From: Lentzea cavernae
GTDB lineage: Bacteria; Actinomycetota; Actinomycetes; Mycobacteriales; Pseudonocardiaceae
Direction of reading: 5' to 3'
Assembly (NCBI RefSeq): GCF_014653695.1
Contig: NZ_BNAR01000008.1
Span: 124,001 to 188,000 of the forward strand
DNA: 64,000 nucleotides
The notes below the pieces were generated by a model that saw only the letters and a program-made list of their open reading frames with translations, was not told where the DNA came from and did not search any database. A program made the position numbers and the translations under genes. How positions within the stretch are numbered: the first letter of the stretch is position 1; the number at the start of each line of letters is the position of its first letter. Shown here one piece after another: positions 44,358 through 51,543 of the stretch.

Positions 44358-45182
44358 GTGATCGAGCTCCAGTTCCGCGGCCGGACCGTAGTCCGTGAGC
44401 ACGCGCTGGTGATGGCGATCATCAACCGCACCCCCGACTCGTTCTACGACAGGGGCGCCACCTACGCCGAGGACGTGGCCATGGAGGCCGTGCACCGCGT
44501 CGTGGCCGAGGGCGCGGACATCGTGGACATCGGCGGCGTGAAGGCGGGCCCCGGCGACCTGGTCGACTCGGGCGAGGAAGTGCGCCGGGTCGTGCCGTTC
44601 ATCGCCCGCGTGCGCGACGCGTACCCGGAGCTGATCATCAGCAGCGACACGTGGCGCGCGGACGTCGGCCGGCTCGTCTGCGAGGCCGGTGCCGACCTGC
44701 TCAACGACACGTGGGCGGGCGCGGACCCGCACCTGGCCGAGGTCGCCGCGGAGTACGGCGCCGGTTACGTCTGCTCGCACACGGGCGGTGCGGTGCCCCG
44801 CACGCGTCCGCATAGGGTGAGCTACCCGAACCTCGTCGCGGACGTCATCGCGGAGACGACGCAGCGCGCGGAGAGGGTGGTCGCGCTCGGTGTGCCTCGC
44901 AAGAGCGTGCTGATCGACCCCACACACGACTTCGGCAAGAACACGTGGCACAGCCTCGCGCTGGTGCGGCACACGGACGCGTTGGTCGCGACCGGGTGGC
45001 CGGTGCTGATGGCTCTGTCCAACAAGGACTTCGTCGGGGAGACCCTCGGCGTGGAACTGCACGAGCGCGTCGAGGGCACCCTCGTCGCGACTGCGATCGC
45101 GGCGTTGGCGGGCGCCGCGGTCTTTCGCGCGCACGAGGTGGCGCGCACCAGACGAGTACTCGAGTCCGTCGCTCGACTGTGA
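44358..45182 (+). CDS. folP2: Dihydropteroate synthase homologue FolP2
   Basis: 274 residues from GTG 44358. The TIM-barrel pterin-binding protein matches mycobacterial FolP2 over its length: ALVMAIINRTPDSFYDRGATY, VDIGGVKAGPG, LISSDTWRADV, DLLNDTWAG, VLIDPTHDFGKNTWHSL and VLMALSNKDFVGETLG. FolP1 enzymes have NVTPDSFSDGG and the GGESTRPG loop; here the second loop is GGVKAGPG, the FolP2 form that in mycobacteria lacks dihydropteroate synthase activity. Folate synthesis is therefore probably carried out elsewhere and the role is unknown. The next gene follows after 14 bp. Confidence 0.9.
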   Translation: MIELQFRGRTVVREHALVMAIINRTPDSFYDRGATYAEDVAMEAVHRVVAEGADIVDIGGVKAGPGDLVDSGEEVRRVVPFIARVRDAYPELIISSDTWRADVGRLVCEAGADLLNDTWAGADPHLAEVAAEYGAGYVCSHTGGAVPRTRPHRVSYPNLVADVIAETTQRAERVVALGVPRKSVLIDPTHDFGKNTWHSLALVRHTDALVATGWPVLMALSNKDFVGETLGVELHERVEGTLVATAIAALAGAAVFRAHEVARTRRVLESVARL

Positions 45183-45196
45183 GCTGGAGGTATCAG

Positions 45197-46135
45197 GTGG
45201 ACGACGTCTTCGCCCGGTTTTCGGACGACCGGTGGGACGACTTCCTCGACGAACTCGACAAGATCCGCGTGAGCGTGGTGGATCCCGCGGAACGACAGCA
45301 GATGAAGGCGACCGCGCGCCGCGACGCACGAGAGGCCGGCACCCAGCCGTTGCTCGTGCGGATGGCCCTCGCGGACCACTACCTGAACCTGCTCGCCATC
45401 GGCGTGTGGGCGGGCGACGAGAGCTGGCGTGCCGACCTGCGTGACCTGGTCGTCTCTCTCGTGCCCGAGGACGAAGGATCACGCGACGACGCGCTGTTGA
45501 GCTCTGTCATCGCCGTGGTGCTCGCACAGCTGCTGCAGGACGCACGGCTGCGCGGCGGTTCCGAGGCCGATGTCATCGCACGGTCGGCGTGGGAGAAGGC
45601 CCAGGAGTGGGCGGCCTACGCGGAGGACCGTCACGTGGAACGGCTCCTGCAGCACTCCACGGAGGCCGGTGCGCGCGTCGTTACGGCCTCGGAGGTGCAG
45701 GAGGTCATCGAGCTCGCCACGGCCGCGGCGGACGACCAGCACGCCGAGACGATCGCCGCGCTGGAGACCGAGGGCTTCACCGCGGAGTTCATGAACGGCG
45801 TGTGGGTCGTCGAGGGCGAGTTCCGCAACGCCGTGCGGGCCGCTGCGCGCGCGATCACGCTCACGGGCCACGGCTGCGTCCTCGCGCGCAACATCCGGTC
45901 ATCGGCCGTGATGCTGTGGCACGAGAACACGCTCGCCATGGCCGACTCGAAGGTGCCGCGCTGGCGCGTCTACCCGATCCTCGCGCCCGTCACGCCGCAG
46001 TCGAAGTTCTCGGGTGGTGAAGGCCTGCCGTTCACCCGCGAGACGCACCCGTTGGCACCCGCTCCGGAAGTCGTGCGCCGGTTGGCCGACGCCGCCGGCG
46101 TCAACCTGTCCCATCTGCTGGCTGCATTGCGGTGA
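45197..46135 (+). CDS. Uncharacterised protein downstream of folP2
   Basis: 312 residues from GTG 45197 with CTGGAGG six bases upstream. Mostly helical for the first 210 residues (DRWDDFLDELDKIRVSVVDPAERQQMKATARRDAREAGTQPLLVRMALADHY...), then a mixed region with VWVVEGEFRNAVRAAARAITLTGHGCVLARNIRSSAV. No signal peptide or membrane segment, and no motif I can tie to a function. Close spacing makes an operon with folP2 likely. Confidence 0.7.
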   Translation: MDDVFARFSDDRWDDFLDELDKIRVSVVDPAERQQMKATARRDAREAGTQPLLVRMALADHYLNLLAIGVWAGDESWRADLRDLVVSLVPEDEGSRDDALLSSVIAVVLAQLLQDARLRGGSEADVIARSAWEKAQEWAAYAEDRHVERLLQHSTEAGARVVTASEVQEVIELATAAADDQHAETIAALETEGFTAEFMNGVWVVEGEFRNAVRAAARAITLTGHGCVLARNIRSSAVMLWHENTLAMADSKVPRWRVYPILAPVTPQSKFSGGEGLPFTRETHPLAPAPEVVRRLADAAGVNLSHLLAALR

Positions 46136-46171
46136 AAGGGTGATCTTTGCCTTTCCGCTACCTCGACTCGT

Positions 46172-46177
46172 TATCTT
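46172..46177 (+). promoter_or_regulatory. -10 box (TATCTT) for the 94-residue protein
   Basis: TATCTT ends 6 nt before ATG 46184; leaderless. Confidence 0.5.
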
Positions 46178-46183
46178 GGTGTC

Positions 46184-46468
46184 ATGCCCAGATTTGCCGA
46201 GTTCGATGTGGAAGGCCTGCGAAAATCCAGCGCCGTCGCGGACTTTCCCTGGTCAGAGACGTGGGTCACGTTGATCCGCGTGGACGCCAAGGGAGTTGTC
46301 CGGCAAGCGAAGTCGTTGACGGAGAAAGTTTCTTTGCTGACGGTCGCGTCGGACAAGGATCTCGTCATCGCGTCCTGTCCCGAGATTTACGCGGTCGACG
46401 ACCTGTCGGCCGCCCGTGCCGCCGTCAGGGCTTCGGTCGCACGCGAAATGATCCCAAGCCTCGGATGA
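46184..46468 (+). CDS. Small hypothetical protein
   Basis: 94 residues from ATG 46184. The sequence PRFAEFDVEGLRKSSAVADFPWSETWVTLIRVDAKGVVRQAKSLTEKVSLLTV suggests a small alpha+beta domain; nothing else recognisable. G+C is lower than in its neighbours (several AAA, TTT and ATT codons), which may mean recent acquisition. Its last 44 bp overlap, antisense, the 3' end of the P450 gene. Confidence 0.6.
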   Translation: MPRFAEFDVEGLRKSSAVADFPWSETWVTLIRVDAKGVVRQAKSLTEKVSLLTVASDKDLVIASCPEIYAVDDLSAARAAVRASVAREMIPSLG

Positions 46469-47477
46469 ACGACTCCCGCCACTCGGGCTCAGCGGCGAGC
46501 ACGAGTTCCGGGGAACGCCTCAGGAGCGTTCCGAACGCGATCTCACCCTCGATGCGAGCGAGCCGCGCCCCGACGCAGTAGTGGATCCCGTGACCGAACC
46601 CGACGTGTGGGTCTCTGCCCAGCTGCAACACGTCCGGATCGGGATACCGGGACGGATCCCGGTTCGCCGCTCCCAACGAGATGGTGACCTGCGAAGATCT
46701 GGGAATCGTGACCCCTCCGATCATCACGTCGGACGTGGCGACACGACCCACCCCCAGAGCCAGTGGCCCGTCGAGGCGCAGGAACTCCTCGACGGCCTCC
46801 GGAACCGTGATCGGATCGTCCGCCAGCGACCGTTTCAGGTCCGGGTCGCGCAGCAGGGCGAGCAGGCCGTTGCCGATGAGGTGCACGGTCGTCTCGTGTC
46901 CTGCCGTGATGAGCAACACGAGGTTCATCACGAGGTTCGGTTCGTCGCGGAGCTCGGTGATGACGTCGTCACCGGGCTCCTTCGTCTTCAGGAGCCGCTC
47001 GACGTACGCCGCGAACCTGCCGAAGGCCTCGGTCATGGTCGCGGGGACGACCAGCTCGGTGGAGAGCGTCCGGATCTCGTCTCTGTCCTCTTCGGGCACA
47101 CCTAGAAGTTCACAGATGACGGTGATCGGGAGCGGATGGGCGAACGTCTCGATGACGTCCACCTCCTCCGCGTCCTCCCACGCGTCGAGGAGTTCGTTGG
47201 CGATCTGTTCGATGCGCGGGCGCAGCGCTTCCATGCGCCGTGTGGAGAAAGCGCGCGCGACAGGCTTGCGTAGCTGCGTGTGCTCCGGCGGGTCCGTGTG
47301 GCTCAGCATGCCGCCGAGGAAAAGGGCGCTGCTGAGGCCGGGGTGGCTGAGAGCCTGAACGACGTCGTCGTAGCGGCTGATCATCCACGACCTCTGGCCG
47401 TCCGGGGTCTCGACCAGCGCGGGTCCCCGTGCGCGCCACTCGTCGAAGTACGGGGCTGGATCCGTGTAGAAGCTCAT
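46425..47477 (-). CDS. Cytochrome P450
   Basis: 350 residues from ATG 47477, about 50 shorter than usual, mainly at the N-terminus. The I-helix oxygen-binding motif is A192-G-H-E-T-T197, the K-helix ExxR pair is E231-F-L-R234, and the haem loop F294-G-H-G-I-H-Y-C301 supplies the cysteine ligand. The style (HTDPPEHTQLRKPVARAFS) is that of soluble class I bacterial P450s such as CYP105/CYP107, which need a ferredoxin and reductase; neither is adjacent. It is divergent from a LuxR-LAL regulator with 84 bp between starts, which probably activates it. Confidence 0.92.
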   Translation of the reverse strand: MSFYTDPAPYFDEWRARGPALVETPDGQRSWMISRYDDVVQALSHPGLSSALFLGGMLSHTDPPEHTQLRKPVARAFSTRRMEALRPRIEQIANELLDAWEDAEEVDVIETFAHPLPITVICELLGVPEEDRDEIRTLSTELVVPATMTEAFGRFAAYVERLLKTKEPGDDVITELRDEPNLVMNLVLLITAGHETTVHLIGNGLLALLRDPDLKRSLADDPITVPEAVEEFLRLDGPLALGVGRVATSDVMIGGVTIPRSSQVTISLGAANRDPSRYPDPDVLQLGRDPHVGFGHGIHYCVGARLARIEGEIAFGTLLRRSPELVLAAEPEWRESFIRGLGSFRVRPKP

Positions 47478-47549
47478 GCCGTCATCGTGGTGTTCGCGCT
47501 GTTCAGAGGCATGAGTAAGGCATCACCCACCTTTGCGGCGCCGATCACC

Positions 47550-47555
47550 TAGCCT
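47550..47555 (+). promoter_or_regulatory. -10 box (TAGCCT) of the LuxR-LAL gene
   Basis: TAGCCT ends 6 nt before ATG 47562; leaderless. Confidence 0.5.
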
Positions 47556-47561
47556 GACGTC

Positions 47562-49844
47562 ATGGGGTGGCCGTTCGTGGGGAGGGACGCCGAGCTCACC
47601 GCGGTCCGGCGTGCGGTGCGCGGCGCGGGCCTGATCGTGGCGGGTCCTGCGGGCGTGGGCAAGACACGGCTGTTGGACGAGGTCGGGTGCGACGTCCGGT
47701 TGCGTGCCACGGCGGCGATGTCGGAGATTCCACTCGGCGTGTTGGCGCCCTTCTTGCCGTCGGTCGACCCCTCGCCATTGGCCATGCTGACCGCCGCACG
47801 GGCCGTGTTACGCGGTCGAGTCGTGGCGGTCGACGACGTTCATCTGCTCGACGACGCGTCGGCCGGACTGCTGCACCAGCTCGTCCAGCACCGGGAAGCC
47901 GTCGTGGTGGCGACGTTGCGTTCGGGCGAACGCGCGCCCGACCCGGTGGTGGCGCTCTGGAAGGACGAACTGCTTCCGCGCATCGAACTCGAACCGCTCG
48001 GCCGTGCCGCGGTCGTCGAGGTGCTGGAGACCGTGCTCGGCGGTGTGCTGGAAAGCGCGACGGCCGATCGGCTGTGGACAGCATCCGCCGGAAACATGTT
48101 GCTGCTGCGAGAGATGCACTTCGCCGCGCAGTGGGTGTCACACGGCGGTGTGTGGTCGTTGGACGGTCCGCTGCCGCTGTCGCCACGGCTGGTGGAGCTG
48201 ATCGAGGCCCACCTCGCCGTCGTGCCGGCCGAGGAACGCCGGGTGCTGGAGCTGCTCGCGTTCGGCGAACCGATGGACCTGGCCGCGTCGGAGGCGTTGG
48301 ACGGGCTCGTGACCGTGACCGACGAGGGACTGCGGCTCGGGCATCCGTTGTACGGCGAGGTGTTGCGCGCGCAGTGCCCTCCTCTGCGCAAGCGCAACCA
48401 TCAGCGGTACCTGGCCTCCGTGCTCGACGACCCGTTGCGCGTCGCGGTGTTGCGTCTGGACAGCGGGACAGCAGACGATCCCGCGTTGCTCTTGAAAGCC
48501 GCGAACCTCGCCAGCGCGACAGGTGGTCTTGTTCTGGCAGAACGACTCGCACGCGCCGCATGGTCGATCGGCGGCGGCGTGGAGGCCGCACGGCTGCTCG
48601 CCCAAGTACTGCTGTTCACCGACCGTCCGGTGGAGGCCGAAGAGGTCTTCGCGATGATCGCCACGGACGACGACTCGGTGGAGCAGCGCACCATGCGGGC
48701 CCTGAACCTCGGCTGGGGCCTGGGGCGGCACGAGGAAGCCGCGGCGATGCTGGAGGACGACCTCGCACGAGCCGTGCTCCTGTTCTACGCGGGCAAGTAC
48801 GACGAGGTCCGCGCGTTGCTCTCCTACACCGAACCCGCCGAGGCCGCGATCCTCGCGATGGTCGACGTGGTGCAGGGACGGTACGTGGGCCCGTTCCCGG
48901 TCATCCCGCCGAACCCGGAGGCCGGGCTGGGCGCGACGACGACGGTGTTCGCCGAGGCGTTCGTGCACGCCACGCACGGCGACCTGGCGCAAGCGGAACG
49001 CCTTGCCGTGCAGGCGCATCAGGAGAAGGCCGAGTGGGACTCCATGCGGTCGACCTGGGCGGTGTCGCTGGCCGGGATGGCGCTGGCCGGTGGGCGGCTG
49101 CGGGAGGCGCGGAGGTTGCTGCGGGAGGCGCGGCCCGCCCAGCCGTTCGTCCAGCTGTGCCTGCTAGCGCAGGTGGAGGCGATGCTGGGCAACGACGCGC
49201 GCTCGCTGCTCGCCGAGGCGGAAGAGCTGGTGCCGCAGGGGATGCGGCCGTACCTCCTCGGGTTGTGGACGGCCCGGATCTGGGCCGGCGGTGTGTCGCC
49301 ATTCGACGCGGCCGCCGACGTGCGCGCGTACGGGGAGTACGCAGCGGAGGCGATGCTTCTGCACGAAGCCGTGCGTCTCGGTCACGCCGCTGAGGCTCTC
49401 GCACGGCTGCAGGAGCTCGCCGCGATGACCACCGGACTGTTGGTGCCGGTGTACGCCGCGCACGCGGAGGCGTTGGTGCGCAACGACTCTGCCGCGTTGG
49501 TCGGGGTGGCTTCGCGGTTCGAGGAGGCGGGTTTCCTACTGTTCGCTGCGGAAGCTGCGGCGGAGGCGGGTGACCGCGCGTTGTTCGGGCGGTTGATGGC
49601 GCACTGCGAGGGGGCGCGCACGCCGGCGTTGACGCGAATGACGTTGACTCCGCTCACGCCGCGAGAGCGCGAGATCGCCGTGCTGGCTGCACGGGGCCTG
49701 ACGAACAAGGAGATCGCCTCGTCGTTGGTGATCTCCGCGCGCACGGTCGACAACCACCTGTCCAACGCCTACGCGAAGCTCGGCATCACGACCCGCGGTG
49801 AGCTCGCGTTGGTCCTTACGGATGACCTCGGCGGCTGGGGATAA
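47562..49844 (+). CDS. LuxR-family LAL regulator
   Basis: 760 residues from ATG 47562. Large ATP-binding LuxR regulator: Walker A G28-P-A-G-V-G-K34-T near the start (after WPFVGRDAELTAVRRAV), Walker B region VVAVDDVHLLDD, a helical TPR-like middle, and a C-terminal GerE-type helix-turn-helix (LTPREREIAVLAARGLTNKEIASSLVISARTVDNHLSNAYAKLGI). Such proteins act as pathway activators of secondary metabolism. Codon 83 (47808-47810) is TTA, the bldA-dependent codon in streptomycetes, hinting at developmental control of this regulator and of its P450 neighbour. Confidence 0.92.
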   Translation: MGWPFVGRDAELTAVRRAVRGAGLIVAGPAGVGKTRLLDEVGCDVRLRATAAMSEIPLGVLAPFLPSVDPSPLAMLTAARAVLRGRVVAVDDVHLLDDASAGLLHQLVQHREAVVVATLRSGERAPDPVVALWKDELLPRIELEPLGRAAVVEVLETVLGGVLESATADRLWTASAGNMLLLREMHFAAQWVSHGGVWSLDGPLPLSPRLVELIEAHLAVVPAEERRVLELLAFGEPMDLAASEALDGLVTVTDEGLRLGHPLYGEVLRAQCPPLRKRNHQRYLASVLDDPLRVAVLRLDSGTADDPALLLKAANLASATGGLVLAERLARAAWSIGGGVEAARLLAQVLLFTDRPVEAEEVFAMIATDDDSVEQRTMRALNLGWGLGRHEEAAAMLEDDLARAVLLFYAGKYDEVRALLSYTEPAEAAILAMVDVVQGRYVGPFPVIPPNPEAGLGATTTVFAEAFVHATHGDLAQAERLAVQAHQEKAEWDSMRSTWAVSLAGMALAGGRLREARRLLREARPAQPFVQLCLLAQVEAMLGNDARSLLAEAEELVPQGMRPYLLGLWTARIWAGGVSPFDAAADVRAYGEYAAEAMLLHEAVRLGHAAEALARLQELAAMTTGLLVPVYAAHAEALVRNDSAALVGVASRFEEAGFLLFAAEAAAEAGDRALFGRLMAHCEGARTPALTRMTLTPLTPREREIAVLAARGLTNKEIASSLVISARTVDNHLSNAYAKLGITTRGELALVLTDDLGGWG

Positions 49845-49876
49845 CGCTCGGCACGGGTCCGAGCGACAGGTCCGGC

Positions 49877-51025
49877 ATGAGCAACGGCTACGCGGTCGTC
49901 GACGTCGAGACCACCGGGCTTTCGCCAGGTCAGCACCACCGGGTGATAGAGGTCGCCGTCGTGCACCTCGACGCGTCCGGCCGCCGCACCGACGAGTGGT
50001 GCACGCTCGTCAACCCGCGCCGCGACCTTGGCGCCCAGCACGTGCACGGCATCAGCGCTGCCGAGGCCCGTCGCGCCCCCGAGTTCGCCGGGATCGCCGG
50101 TGAACTCGCCCAGCGGCTTTCGGGACGGGTGCTCGTCGCGCACAACCTGTCTTTCGACCTGCGGTTCCTGCAGGCCGAGTTCGCGAGGCTCGGCCACGAG
50201 TTCACTGCGGAGTCGGGACTGTGCACCATGAACCTCGCCGGTCGCTACCTCGGCGCGTCGTCGCGGTCGCTGGCGGCGTGCTGCGAAGTGGCCGGTGTAC
50301 CGATGGGCACCGCGCACTCCGCACTGCACGACGCGCGCGCGTCTGCGGGGCTCCTGGCGCTCTGCGTGGACCGCATCGGGCATGTGGAGCCGGTGCGGTT
50401 GACCGTGCCGCGCACCGTGAACGCGTTCGCCGTGCAACGCGGCCACGTACACGGAACCGAACAGCACTTCTTGGCGAAGCTCGTGCGGCTGCTGCCCCGC
50501 GTGGAGACGTCGTCGGGCGATGAGTACCTCGACGTGCTCGACCGGGCGTTGGTCGACCGGCATCTGTCCTCGGAGGAGCAGGAGGAGCTGCTCGAAGTGG
50601 CTCTTGCGCTGAACCTTGGGCTGCCGCAGGTGATGGAGTTGCACCGGGGCTACCTCGCTGCTCTGGCCGACGCCGCCTGGGAGGACGGCCGGGTGACCGC
50701 GGACGAGGAGGCCGATCTGAGGCTGGTCGCGTCGTTGCTCGGGGTGGACGTCGCTGACTCGTTGCGCAGGCCGGTGCGGCTGTCGCTCGGGGATCTCGTG
50801 GTGTTCACCGGGGAGATGCGGGAGGCCCGGAATGTGTGGGAGAGCCGAGCTTCGTCGGCTGGGCTCACCGTGAAGGCCGGCGTGACGAAGAAGACCGCGG
50901 TGGTGATCGCGGCTGATCCGGATTCGATGTCGGGCAAGGCGGACAAGGCGCGCACGTACGGGATTCCGGTGGTGTCCGAGGACCTGTTCGCCGGGCTGCT
51001 CGGCGAGTTGAGCGGGTCGGCATGA
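49877..51025 (+). CDS. DEDDh exonuclease with TerB-like middle and BRCT domain
   Basis: 382 residues from ATG 49877. The N-terminal DnaQ-type exonuclease has D9-x-E11 (VVDVETTGL), D94 (HNLSFDLRF) and H147-x4-D152 (HSALHDARA), so all four acidic ligands and the histidine are present. The middle (EEQEELLEVALALNLGLPQVMELHRGYLAALADAAWEDGRVTADEEADL) resembles a TerB/EF-like helical domain, and residues about 300-378 are a BRCT domain (LGDLVVFTGEMREARNVWESRASSAGLTVKAGVTKKTAVVIAAD). It is a 3'-5' exonuclease with a DNA-end- or phosphopeptide-binding part. The stop overlaps the next start (ATGA). Confidence 0.9.
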   Translation: MSNGYAVVDVETTGLSPGQHHRVIEVAVVHLDASGRRTDEWCTLVNPRRDLGAQHVHGISAAEARRAPEFAGIAGELAQRLSGRVLVAHNLSFDLRFLQAEFARLGHEFTAESGLCTMNLAGRYLGASSRSLAACCEVAGVPMGTAHSALHDARASAGLLALCVDRIGHVEPVRLTVPRTVNAFAVQRGHVHGTEQHFLAKLVRLLPRVETSSGDEYLDVLDRALVDRHLSSEEQEELLEVALALNLGLPQVMELHRGYLAALADAAWEDGRVTADEEADLRLVASLLGVDVADSLRRPVRLSLGDLVVFTGEMREARNVWESRASSAGLTVKAGVTKKTAVVIAADPDSMSGKADKARTYGIPVVSEDLFAGLLGELSGSA

Positions 51026-51543
51026 GTGAGGACGTGAGGCGCGTGGCGGAGCTCATCCGTGAACGGAACCGCATCGACGCCGCGCTGGCCGCGTGCATCC
51101 GGAGGCCCGCGCTGCCCGGACACCTCGGCGACTGGATCGCGGCGCGGATCCTCGGAATCGCGCTCGTGCCGCACGCCAACAGGGGAGTCGACGGACGGCT
51201 CGCCGACGGCAGGACCGTGAACGTCCGGTGGTCCACGAAACGCGAAGGCATCCTCGACCTGCACGAGAACGGGCCGGAGGTCTACCTCGTGCTGGCCGGG
51301 CCGAAGTCAGCGCCGTCGAGCTCGGTCGGCACATCCCGGCCGTTGGTCATCGAAGCCGTGTACCTGTTCGACGCCGCCGCGCTCATGGACGACTTACGCG
51401 CGCGAGGACGCAAAATCGGCACCGCGTCCAGCGTCCGTGACGAACTGTGGGAGGCCGCAGAGATCTATCCGCGGCCCAACACGGCGTTCCCGCTCACCGA
51501 CGCTCAACGAGAGCTGCTGGCGTTGTTCAGTCATCAGCCGTGA
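51022..51543 (+). CDS. DUF6998-like protein, coupled to the exonuclease
   Basis: 173 residues from ATG 51022. LGDWIAARILGIALVPHANRGVDGRLADGRTVNVRWSTKR follows the pattern of DUF6998, a fold related to PD-(D/E)xK nucleases in which a glycine-aspartate is followed by Q-V-K. Here that last part reads V-N-V-R, so if the assignment is right the catalytic site is altered. Codon 125 (51394-51396) is TTA. The last 17 bp overlap, antisense, the end of jetC, which ties the gene physically to the Wadjet operon. Confidence 0.65.
   Translation: MSEDVRRVAELIRERNRIDAALAACIRRPALPGHLGDWIAARILGIALVPHANRGVDGRLADGRTVNVRWSTKREGILDLHENGPEVYLVLAGPKSAPSSSVGTSRPLVIEAVYLFDAAALMDDLRARGRKIGTASSVRDELWEAAEIYPRPNTAFPLTDAQRELLALFSHQP

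Noticed and set aside
46129-46159. Possible terminator GCGG..AAAGG/CCTTT..CCGC after the folP2 operon
   Set aside because: Stem is interrupted and overlaps the promoter region of the next gene; too weak to list.
51022-51543. Considered as a truncated JetD
   Set aside because: It is on the opposite strand, far too short, and lacks DUF2399/Toprim-like residues.
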